Assembly: GCA_934272845.1 (NCBI GenBank)
Contig: CAKQSF010000020.1
Span: 1 to 34,963, forward strand
Reading direction: 5' to 3'
From: an uncultured Prevotella sp.
GTDB lineage: Bacteria; Bacteroidota; Bacteroidia; Bacteroidales; Bacteroidaceae
DNA length: 34,963 nucleotides
The position numbers and the translations under genes are program-made. This document shows positions 1 to 6,661 of the stretch, one piece after another (position 1 is the first letter of the stretch; each line of letters opens with the position of its first letter). The notes beneath the pieces are model-generated. The model saw only the letters and a list, made by a program, of their open reading frames with translations. It was not told the origin of the DNA and searched no databases.

Positions 1-166
1 AAGTACTCAATTATTTTATCAACCGTGCAACAAATGCATCTGCCGAGTCGCTCAACTCAAAGATAAAGCAATTTAGAACTCATCTCAGAGGGGTTATAGA
101 TCTTGACTTCTTTCTCTATAGATTGTCTATGATCTTTGGGTAGACACAGGGTTTTACGGGTGAGCC
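1..166 (+). mobile_element. Right end of an ISL3/ISAon1-like insertion sequence
   Basis: The transposase tail (3-143) is followed by an inverted-repeat end at 143-166. Read outward-in on the minus strand it begins GGCTCACCCGTAAAACCC. The same motif, in the opposite sense and with 20 of 24 bases identical, begins at 34887 near the other window edge. The element therefore ends at about 166, and the YhcG-lpxB region begins just outside it. Bases 167-330 contain no gene. They hold a small hairpin (174-179/184-189) and, at 241-335, a sequence resembling the dispersed repeat at 24011-24108. Confidence 0.65.
3..143 (+). CDS. Transposase C-terminus, ISL3/ISAon1-like (partial, 5' end outside window)
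   Basis: An open frame enters from the left edge and ends at TAG 141-143, giving 46 residues. It contains the segment NRATNASAESLNSKIK followed by FRTHLRGV and FFLYRLSMIFG. This matches the C-terminal end of ISL3/ISAon1-type DDE transposases, where the NASAE glutamate is the last catalytic acid and the protein ends in a short FFLYRL-IF tail. The stop lies directly at the start of the right terminal inverted repeat (143-166), as expected for a compact IS. The family assignment is from recognition of this short tail. Whether the rest of the gene is intact cannot be seen. Confidence 0.7.
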   Translation, partial: VLNYFINRATNASAESLNSKIKQFRTHLRGVIDLDFFLYRLSMIFG

Positions 167-330
167 GTTTTTTTCTCAGATTGCTGAGATATTCTATGTA
201 TATGAATAAGGAGCAACGCAGACATCATGACTGATGAATACCCCAAAATAGCAAACAAGATGAGATAAAAACTGTACGATAATACATTGTAGCTACAATA
301 ATAATATTGTTCAAGTTGTTGTTAAAAACA

Positions 331-1491
331 TTACTTGTCCTTATTAATAAAGAATTGACAAAATTCTCTTAACTGCTGTTGCATTTGTTCCTGTGGAATC
401 AAGATACGTTTATATTCAGCAATCATTGTTGGACTCATGCTGCGACTCATAGCATACTCAACAACCACCTTGTCGGCAGCGGGACACAAAATGATACCAA
501 TGGATGGATTTTCATTTGAACGTTTTACGTTGCGATCAAGAGCCTCTAAATAGAACTCTAACTGTCCGAGATCACGGGGATGAAACTTAGTTTTCTTCAA
601 CTCTACGGCTACGAGAGCTTGAAGCCCACGATGGAAGAATAGCAAATCTGCTTTGAACGAAGAAGCACCAACATTCAAGCGATACTCTTGATCCATAAAG
701 ATAAAATCCTTACCCAATTCAAGGATAAATTGCTTCATGTGTTCTATCAAGCCGTGCTTCAACGTCGATTCGCTATGTTTCTTGGGTAATTCGAGAAAAT
801 CAACGAAGTAAGTATCTTTGAACATTATCGGAGAGTTTGGATAAGTTTCAAGCAAACCTTTCGACAGGTTAGTCTTGTTACTTAATAACGCAGCATACGT
901 TTGGTTTGATATACAACGTTGCAGTTCTCGCACAAACAAGTGCTCTTTATGAGCATAAAGAATGTAGAATAATCGTTCTTCCACACTTTTACACCTACAC
1001 AATATCTCGATATGGTTTGTTATAGTTGTAAGTGTCAGAATGTTGGGCATTTGCCCTGTTTGTGATTGGACAATTTGTGCAGTTTCCGACTGCACTATTA
1101 TGGTTCTTCCTTGCTTCGCCACATGATTTCTGATTTGTCCAGTTTCTGACTGGACAAATTCAGTATTCAAATATTTCGCCACCGCAGTCGTAAATGCTTC
1201 CGATGAGTATTCATCATAAAACATCACCATATTGTAAATGTTTCTCTTGCTAAAGCCTTTGATATTAGGGCGAGTGGAGCGAATATATTCAGACAGTAGG
1301 GTTACGACTTTGCTTCCCCATTCCTCGTTTTTCAGTTTCTTTGAAACATAACCGCCAACATACCATGCGCAAAGCAGGGCTTGTTCGTTGACTGCACGTG
1401 ATGCCTTGCTCCTATGCTGAACTATTATATTCACCACTTCCGTAAATTCTTGTTCTTGGGAAGTGTTTGTTAAATCCTTATTAATACTCAT
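331..1491 (-). CDS. YhcG-type PD-(D/E)XK nuclease domain protein (DUF1016)
   Basis: This 386-residue protein has the two-part YhcG layout: an N-terminal DUF1016_N winged-helix-like region (roughly residues 10-190) and a C-terminal PD-(D/E)XK nuclease-like domain. The nuclease core is visible as ADLLFFHRGLQALVAVELK followed by KFHPRDLGQLEFYLEAL, with the D...ExK triad. Family members are associated with DNA recombination or defence, but the biochemical role is poorly defined. The ORF can be extended upstream to 1626, which would overlap lpxB. I chose ATG 1491 because it sits behind a purine-rich AAGAAG and leaves 86 bp after lpxB. The middle of the protein carries repeated QSxTGQ peptides encoded by short DNA palindromes (see 1050-1160). 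Confidence 0.8.
   Translation of the reverse strand: MSINKDLTNTSQEQEFTEVVNIIVQHRSKASRAVNEQALLCAWYVGGYVSKKLKNEEWGSKVVTLLSEYIRSTRPNIKGFSKRNIYNMVMFYDEYSSEAFTTAVAKYLNTEFVQSETGQIRNHVAKQGRTIIVQSETAQIVQSQTGQMPNILTLTTITNHIEILCRCKSVEERLFYILYAHKEHLFVRELQRCISNQTYAALLSNKTNLSKGLLETYPNSPIMFKDTYFVDFLELPKKHSESTLKHGLIEHMKQFILELGKDFIFMDQEYRLNVGASSFKADLLFFHRGLQALVAVELKKTKFHPRDLGQLEFYLEALDRNVKRSNENPSIGIILCPAADKVVVEYAMSRSMSPTMIAEYKRILIPQEQMQQQLREFCQFFINKDK
1050..1160. repeat. Palindromic QSxTGQ-coding repeats inside the YhcG gene
   Basis: Three related units encode QSETGQ, QSETAQ and QSQTGQ. At 1133-1143/1149-1159 the DNA forms a perfect 11-bp inverted repeat with a 5-base loop. At 1077-1083/1089-1095 there is a 7-bp inverted repeat with an equivalent loop. 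A third, degenerate unit lies at about 1050-1072. The repeats fall in a linker between the N-terminal and nuclease domains. Confidence 0.75.
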
Positions 1492-1577
1492 AGTCCATAT
1501 TCTGCTTCTTTTGCCATATTTGTTCATTAGCATTTCATTGTATACTGCATCACAATGAGTCGTAGGAATTAGTTTTT

Positions 1578-2756
1578 TTACTTCGCCAGTTCCACCATCA
1601 GTTTTGCAGTGTTCTCTGGTGCGCACTGGTTGCCTAATCGCTTCTGCACCTCAGCGTAATCGTGCAGCATTCGCTCCCTCTCTGTGTTGCCAGGAAGCAG
1701 CGAAAGGAGGTTCTGGCGTATGTAGTCTACACTGAATCGGTCAGCGAACAGTTCCTTTACCACCTCCTTGTCGGCAATGAGATTGACAAGAGAGATATAC
1801 TTCACCTTCAGTATGTGGTCAAAGCCCCAGCGTGCGAGTCGTGGAGTCGACATACGATAGCACACCACTTGCGGCACATTGAAGAGCGAAGTCTCAAGCG
1901 TAGCCGTGCCACTCGTCACCAATGCCGCTGTAGAGTGTGAGAGCAGAGGGTACGTTTCGCCATACACCACGGTGCAGTTCTTACCCTCAGTAAACTCTTT
2001 GTAGTATTCCTTCTCTATTCCTGGTGCGCCAGCCACTACCGCCTGATAGTCAGAAGAGAGTGTGCTGTTGCCCTCAATGCTCTCTATCATGGCAGGCAGG
2101 TTAGCCTTAATCTCCTGTCGTCTACTTCCAGCGAGGAGGGCGATGATGGGGCGTGAGGCATCGAGACCGTTGCGTTTACAAAACTCTTCGAACGTCTCCT
2201 TGTAGCCATTACGGAACTCTCGCACCTCGTCTGCCGTAGGGTTGCCCACATAATGAATGGGATAGTGGTGCTTCTCCTCAAAAAACGCTTTCTCAAAGGG
2301 CAATATTGAGAACATCTCGTCAATGTCTCGCTTGAAGTTCTTTATGCGATACTCCTTCCATGCCCATATCTTTGGGGCGATGTAATAGAACAATCGCATT
2401 GGCTTAGCCATCTTTCCTCGCTTCCTTTGTGCTGCAAGAAACTTAGCGATGGATAGGTTGAAGCCAGCGTAGTCAACGAAAATCACCACGTCAGGCTGCC
2501 ACCTCATTATGTCGTCCTTACACATACGCATATTGCGCATAATGGTACGCAGGTGCAATAACACGGGTATGAAGCCCATATACGCTAACTCTCGGTAGTG
2601 TTTCACCCTCACACCACGCTCTCCAGCAGCCTCTGTCATACAGTCACCGCCAAAGAAACGGAAAGTGGCATTAGCGTCCTGATGCGCCAATGCCTTCATA
2701 AGGTGAGAGGCGTGCAGGTCTCCTGATGCTTCGCCCGCTATGAGGTAGTATTTCAT
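1578..2756 (-). CDS. lpxB: Lipid-A-disaccharide synthase
   Basis: LpxB is a GT19 glycosyltransferase. It condenses UDP-2,3-diacylglucosamine with lipid X to form the lipid A disaccharide at the inner membrane. The protein is 392 residues, the usual length, and begins with the signature GEASGD (residues 8-13) of the N-terminal Rossmann half. Other family segments are visible: FFGGDCM, WAWKEYRIKNFKRDIDEMFSILPFEKAFF, HYVGNPTADE and a C-terminal SGTATLETSLFNVPQVVCYR donor-binding region. The ATG at 2756 has a strong AAAGGAG just upstream. The gene lies downstream of surE on the same strand, a pairing common in Bacteroidales, but is separated from it by a 193-bp inverted-repeat element. Confidence 0.96.
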   Translation of the reverse strand: MKYYLIAGEASGDLHASHLMKALAHQDANATFRFFGGDCMTEAAGERGVRVKHYRELAYMGFIPVLLHLRTIMRNMRMCKDDIMRWQPDVVIFVDYAGFNLSIAKFLAAQRKRGKMAKPMRLFYYIAPKIWAWKEYRIKNFKRDIDEMFSILPFEKAFFEEKHHYPIHYVGNPTADEVREFRNGYKETFEEFCKRNGLDASRPIIALLAGSRRQEIKANLPAMIESIEGNSTLSSDYQAVVAGAPGIEKEYYKEFTEGKNCTVVYGETYPLLSHSTAALVTSGTATLETSLFNVPQVVCYRMSTPRLARWGFDHILKVKYISLVNLIADKEVVKELFADRFSVDYIRQNLLSLLPGNTERERMLHDYAEVQKRLGNQCAPENTAKLMVELAK

Positions 2757-2766
2757 TCTTTCTCCT

Positions 2767-2966
2767 TTAAGGGTGGTTCTATAAATTAACTTTGTTATAT
2801 TTCGAGGCTATTTTCGAGGTTAAAGTGTAAGTATGTGATGGAGTTATGATGTGCATAACGACTGAGTGAACTCACGCCTTGAGCCGAAAAAAGACCGAAA
2901 GATAACAAAACGTTATCATATTATAAATATTTCATCTTACGGTGGTAGTCTATAGAACCACCTTTA
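2767..2966. repeat. Small inverted-repeat element (MITE-like) between surE and lpxB
   Basis: A perfect 12-bp inverted repeat, GGTGGTTCTATA at 2772-2783 and its complement at 2951-2962, bounds about 190 bp with no gene. TTTA occurs just outside each end, a possible but imperfect target duplication. The right arm covers the stop and last codons (VVL) of surE. There is no transposase, so any mobility would depend on an element elsewhere. The MITE label is an inference from the structure. Confidence 0.5.
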
Positions 2967-3717
2967 GTTCAAAATTATAGTTGGCAGTCATGTCCACTGT
3001 CAGTGGTGTCACGGAGCAATAGCCGTGCGCCAACGCCCAAGCGTCGGTGTCCTCAGCCTCAGGTTCATCGTTCTGGTAATAACCAGTCATCCAGTAATAC
3101 GGCTTACCCGTGCTGGGGTGCTTACGCTCGTCCACCTCATTGCGCCAGTGACCGTAAGCCATACGGCAGTTGCGCACCTCGCCATTCCACTCCTTCGGCA
3201 CGTTGATGTTGAGGCAAACGTAATGTGGCAGTCCCTCGTTAAGCACCTGTCTTACCACACTCTGCACCAGAGTGCGCATTGGTTCAAAGTCAGCGTCGTC
3301 GTCATAGTCGCACAATGAGAACGCCACAGATGGTATACCCTTCATCGCACCCTCAATAACAATGCCCACCGTGCCACTATAGTGCGCGTTGGTGCTGGCG
3401 TTATCACCGTGGTTAATGCCCCCGATAACGATGTCCGCCTTGCGTGGGCAGATCTTAGCATACGCCATCTTCACGCAGTCAACGGGCGTGCCCGAGCAAC
3501 TCCAAACATCTATTGACGTATCGTCATACTCCTCATGGCGTCGGTGAGCCAATGATAGCGTGGTAGTACTAAAAGCCCTTGACTTTCCTGACTGTCCCCT
3601 TTCAGGAGCGCAGACAATGATGTCGCCCATGCCACGCAGCATCTTTATTAGACTGTTGATGCCCTTAGCGTGATAACCGTCGTCGTTAGAGATAAGTATA
3701 AGTGGTTTCTTGTCCAT
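2950..3717 (-). CDS. surE: 5'/3'-nucleotidase SurE
   Basis: SurE is a metal-dependent phosphatase acting on nucleoside monophosphates, used in stationary-phase survival and nucleotide salvage. The 255-residue protein starts with LILISNDDGY, where NDDG (11-14) supplies the metal-binding aspartates. It continues with APERGQSGKSRAFS and GGINHGDNAS, the other conserved metal and phosphate segments, and DMTANYNFELK near the C-terminus. The last three codons and stop lie in the terminal repeat of the inverted-repeat element at 2767-2966, so the tail may have been rewritten by that insertion. Promoter TAAATTTG is present on the minus strand at 3743-3750. Confidence 0.95.
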   Translation of the reverse strand: MDKKPLILISNDDGYHAKGINSLIKMLRGMGDIIVCAPERGQSGKSRAFSTTTLSLAHRRHEEYDDTSIDVWSCSGTPVDCVKMAYAKICPRKADIVIGGINHGDNASTNAHYSGTVGIVIEGAMKGIPSVAFSLCDYDDDADFEPMRTLVQSVVRQVLNEGLPHYVCLNINVPKEWNGEVRNCRMAYGHWRNEVDERKHPSTGKPYYWMTGYYQNDEPEAEDTDAWALAHGYCSVTPLTVDMTANYNFELKVVL

Positions 3718-3742
3718 GTAAATGCGTTGATGATTAAGACTG

Positions 3743-3750
3743 CAAATTTA
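3743..3750 (-). promoter_or_regulatory. Probable -7 box for surE
   Basis: The minus strand reads TAAATTTG, fitting the Bacteroidetes TAnnTTTG -7 element, 26 bp upstream of the surE ATG. The upstream -33 region is a T-rich run rather than a clean TTTG. Confidence 0.5.
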
Positions 3751-4040
3751 CTAATAAATAGCGAGATAAAAGAAAAAACAAGGTAAAAAGAAGAAAAAAT
3801 CCTTTTCGTAGCAGTAATATTTTTTTTTGCGTTATCTTTGCAAACGGAATGGGATATAGGATTGTAACTTAACAGGAAAACCATTATGAGTGTAAATGTA
3901 ATATTAATGTGAGAATAATGGCGATTAATGTTAAAACAATCTAAGGAACCATATCCGCATGAAAATCTGTACGTGTAACGAAATACTTACAAACTGTAAG
4001 CAATGCACTATTATTTGCTTATAATTTTTATAGCGTTTGT

Positions 4041-4119
4041 TCATCGTTGCAATATGGGCGTTATCGCAGTGCGATAAGTGCGTTATTACAGTGCAATCAC
4101 GCCCATATCGCAACGATGA
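4041..4119. repeat. Nested palindrome, 20-bp arms
   Basis: Arms 4041-4060 and 4100-4119 are complementary over 20 positions with one mismatch. The intervening 39 bases contain a second, perfect 8-bp inverted repeat with a one-base centre (4061-4068/4070-4077, TTATCGCA type). A degenerate copy of that inner unit follows at 4078-4100. The stem is not followed by a T tract, so it is not a clear terminator. It could be a REP-like element or a leader-RNA hairpin. Confidence 0.7.
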
Positions 4120-4179
4120 TAAGTGCGTTTTCTAATTGTAAGTTGATAGTAGTGATGTAAGGGAGGGAAGTTGAATATA

Positions 4180-5760
4180 ATGAAAGACAAACTAATTCTC
4201 GCTCGCGACCTTGTCTTTTCCGACATAGAACGGCACGCGGAATGGACGGAGGAAGTAAATAAAGGTAAAATGTTTGGGGCTTTGCTCGTTAGGGAACAGG
4301 GCACTGCGCCACAGGAGATGCTACACGATGTGGGTGGCGTCAAGGCACTCTATGCCTACTCTGGGCAGATACTTGGGCGCAGCGACTGGCAGGGTTACGT
4401 GCCCGCCATATTCGACTATCTGCAGCCCGACGGCTACTTCAAACAGCACGAAGCGCAGATAAGCGACCTTAACCGTAAGGTAACAGAGGCGGAACACTCA
4501 GCAGAACTTGCCATGTCACGCCGTAATCTTGATTCGATAAAAACGCAGGCAGAGAAGGAAGTGACAGCGTATAAGGCGTATATAAAAGAACATAAAGCCA
4601 CGAGAACGGTGCAGGAGGCGCAATATCAGAATGCGGAACTGCGACGCATAAAGCAACGTTGGGCAAAGGAAGTGGCTGAGGCGCAGACTACTGTTACAGA
4701 CATCGAGTTGGATATAAGAAGCATGAAGCAAGAGCGCAAGCAGCGGTCAGACGCCCTGCAGCGATGGCTCTTCACGCAACACCAGTTGGTTACGCCTACT
4801 GGCGAGACGCGCTCACTGCTCCAAGTGTTCACGGACTATGTGCAAAAGACAGGAAGCAAGCAGACTGTGCCACCCTCAGGCACAGGTGAATGTTGTGCAC
4901 CACGACTACTAAACTACGCCAATGTCCACGGCATGCAGCCCATTGCCATGGCAGAGTTCTGGTATGGAGCGTCGCCAAAAGGAGAGATACGTCACCACGG
5001 CAGTTTCTATGAGCCATGCCAAGCCAAGTGTGTACCGATACTCGGAAGCCTCTTGCCACCAGAGATGAAGGCACAGTGCAAGGAGCAAATGGAGGAAACG
5101 CTAACCGTATTATATGAAGATGACTACCTTATCGCTATAGCCAAGCCCCATGGTATGCTCTCCGTGCCAGGGCGCACTGAACAACCTGACGCAGAGACGT
5201 GGTTGAGAAAAATGCGTTCAGACATATCTTTCTTGAAAATGGTGCATCGTCTTGACCGTGACACCAGTGGTGTACTTATCGCTGCAAAGAGTGAAGAGGT
5301 GTATGTCTTGATGCAAAAGATGTTCGCAAAGCATGAAGCCGTGAGCAAGGAATATGTGGCATTGGTGGCGGATAGTGGCAAAGGCGTGGCAGAACAGAGT
5401 GCGACAATCTCTCTACCGCTATCAGCCGACTTTATCAACCGTCCTCGTCAGCGTGTGGATTACGAAGAAGGTAAGACGGCGGTGACGCATTATGAGTTTC
5501 TTGACACGCCCGTTAACGGCTCTATAGGTGCAGATAGTGCTACACTACGCACGGTACGTCTGCGCCCCATAACAGGCAGAACGCACCAGTTGCGCGTACA
5601 TTGTGCGCACCCAGAAGGTCTAGGTATGCCCATCATTGGCGACCCTCTCTACGGTAATCTCCCTGCTGAGAGGATGTATCTCCACGCAAGAACGTTAGAG
5701 TTCATGCACCCTGTGACGGGCGAGAAGGTAAAGATAGAGTGGGAGGCAGACTTTGAGTGA
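4180..5760 (+). CDS. RluA-family pseudouridine synthase with long N-terminal extension
   Basis: The 526-residue protein ends in an RluA-type pseudouridine synthase domain (about residues 305-525). This contains [22 protein letters not shown] and the catalytic loop HRLDRDTSG (356-364), in which D359 is the nucleophile that isomerises uridine in rRNA or tRNA. The N-terminal 300 residues match the extension found in long Bacteroidales members: [13 protein letters not shown], a charged coiled coil at about 92-195, then [17 protein letters not shown] and [19 protein letters not shown], possibly metal-binding. The target base is unknown. ATG 4180 is preferred over TTG 4171 because GGGAGGGAAG at 4161-4170 gives a proper ribosome-binding distance. 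Confidence 0.9.
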   Translation: MKDKLILARDLVFSDIERHAEWTEEVNKGKMFGALLVREQGTAPQEMLHDVGGVKALYAYSGQILGRSDWQGYVPAIFDYLQPDGYFKQHEAQISDLNRKVTEAEHSAELAMSRRNLDSIKTQAEKEVTAYKAYIKEHKATRTVQEAQYQNAELRRIKQRWAKEVAEAQTTVTDIELDIRSMKQERKQRSDALQRWLFTQHQLVTPTGETRSLLQVFTDYVQKTGSKQTVPPSGTGECCAPRLLNYANVHGMQPIAMAEFWYGASPKGEIRHHGSFYEPCQAKCVPILGSLLPPEMKAQCKEQMEETLTVLYEDDYLIAIAKPHGMLSVPGRTEQPDAETWLRKMRSDISFLKMVHRLDRDTSGVLIAAKSEEVYVLMQKMFAKHEAVSKEYVALVADSGKGVAEQSATISLPLSADFINRPRQRVDYEEGKTAVTHYEFLDTPVNGSIGADSATLRTVRLRPITGRTHQLRVHCAHPEGLGMPIIGDPLYGNLPAERMYLHARTLEFMHPVTGEKVKIEWEADFE

Positions 5761-5775
5761 GGCAGATGTCACGTG

Positions 5776-5845
5776 CAATGCTTCCGCATTGTAGTCTTTA
5801 ACATTAATCACCATTAATCTAACGTTAATCTTTCATTAATCTTTT
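5776..5845 (+). repeat. 70-bp direct repeat copy 1 with ATTAATC array, upstream of GxxExxY gene
   Basis: This block starts CAATGCTTC and continues with four ATTAATC or GTTAATC words spaced 10-11 bp apart. A near-identical 70-bp block recurs in the same orientation at 6433-6502. Its ATTAATC part is the reverse complement of the array at 6348-6390 on the other side of the GxxExxY gene. Confidence 0.85.
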
Positions 5846-5848
5846 GTT

Positions 5849-6343
5849 ATGAATCTGAGTCAGTATAAGGAAGTGGTTTATCAGATAATAGGTTCTGCAA
5901 TGACTGTCCATGCGGAATTGAGGTATGGATTGTTGGAACCAGTTTATCAGGAAGCGTTAAGTTGGGAACTTAAACAGCGTGGCATTCCTAATAAACGCGA
6001 ACAGGAAATAGAAATATATTATAAGGGGCATAAGTTGGAGAAAAAGTATAAAATGGATATTACTGTTGACGATATAGTAGTAGAGTTAAAATCAGTAGTG
6101 CAATTATTACCAGCGCATCGTGCTCAGTTATGTAACTATCTTCGATTAACTCACAAGCCTGTAGGTATCCTTATAAACTTTGGGGGTAAGGACCTAATAG
6201 GGGAGCGATGGGCTTTTGACAAAGATACTAACGAGTGCTTCCTTATAGATAGACACATGAATCGTGTATATTGTGAAAATTATAATAAACTACTGTTGCA
6301 TGATTGTATTGATGCTGACGATGAATTACAAAATGAAATATAA
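5849..6343 (+). CDS. GxxExxY protein (PD-(D/E)XK superfamily-like)
   Basis: The 164-residue protein carries the family-naming motif GLLEPVY at 27-33 and a nuclease-like core KMDITVDDIVVELKSV with D70, E79 and K81 as the D...ExK set. The family is small and very common in Bacteroidetes; its role is not established. The ATG at 5849 follows directly after the ATTAATC array, leaving no obvious ribosome-binding site. The gene is framed by inverted arrays of about 45 bp, and its last 36 bases (6318-6353, running past the stop) are duplicated at 6561-6596. These features suggest a mobile or amplified unit. Confidence 0.88.
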   Translation: MNLSQYKEVVYQIIGSAMTVHAELRYGLLEPVYQEALSWELKQRGIPNKREQEIEIYYKGHKLEKKYKMDITVDDIVVELKSVVQLLPAHRAQLCNYLRLTHKPVGILINFGGKDLIGERWAFDKDTNECFLIDRHMNRVYCENYNKLLLHDCIDADDELQNEI

Positions 6344-6661
6344 AGTATTAATGAAAGATTAATGTTAGATTAATGGCGATTAATGTTGAAAAATAAAAAT
6401 AGCATAAATTTAATGCAACGTATATATCTTTTCAATGCTTCGGCCTTGTTGATTTTAACATTAATCACCATTAATCTAACGTTAATCAGACATTAATCTT
6501 TTCTTGCAGGAATTACAGTCCAGCAAGGGTTGCAAGGCTAAAGTATTAACGAGAGATTAACGATGAATTACAAAATGAAATATAAAGTATTAATGGCGAT
6601 TAATGTAGAAAAAGAAAAAGGAGCGAAGCGTTATTTACGTATAAAATAAATATAAGAAACA
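6344..6661. repeat. Repeat region downstream of GxxExxY: inverted array plus deletion derivative
   Basis: Bases 6348-6390 hold ATTAATG-type words at 10-11 bp spacing, the reverse complement of the upstream array. At 6433-6502 comes a second copy of the 70-bp upstream block. About 60 bp later, 6561-6596 repeats the final 36 bases of the GxxExxY gene and its tail, followed by a shortened array to 6605. The order upstream block, gene tail, downstream array suggests a copy of the whole unit from which almost the entire gene was deleted. Nothing else is seen before the GH43-GH28 start at 6662. Confidence 0.8.

Larger units (their letters stand above)
3718..4179. other. Gene-free stretch between surE and the RluA-family gene
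   Basis: This divergent interval holds the surE -7 box (3743-3750) and a plus-strand TATCTTTG (3833-3840) that could start a long leader for the RluA gene. It also holds an ATTAATG/GCGATTAATG block at 3902-3936 resembling the repeats around the GxxExxY gene, and a large nested palindrome at 4041-4119. No convincing coding frame was found. Confidence 0.7.

Noticed and set aside
1492..1626. Upstream extension of the YhcG protein (45 residues) overlapping lpxB
   Set aside because: The added residues overlap the lpxB 3' end and do not resemble the family N-terminus; ATG 1491 with a purine-rich leader is better.
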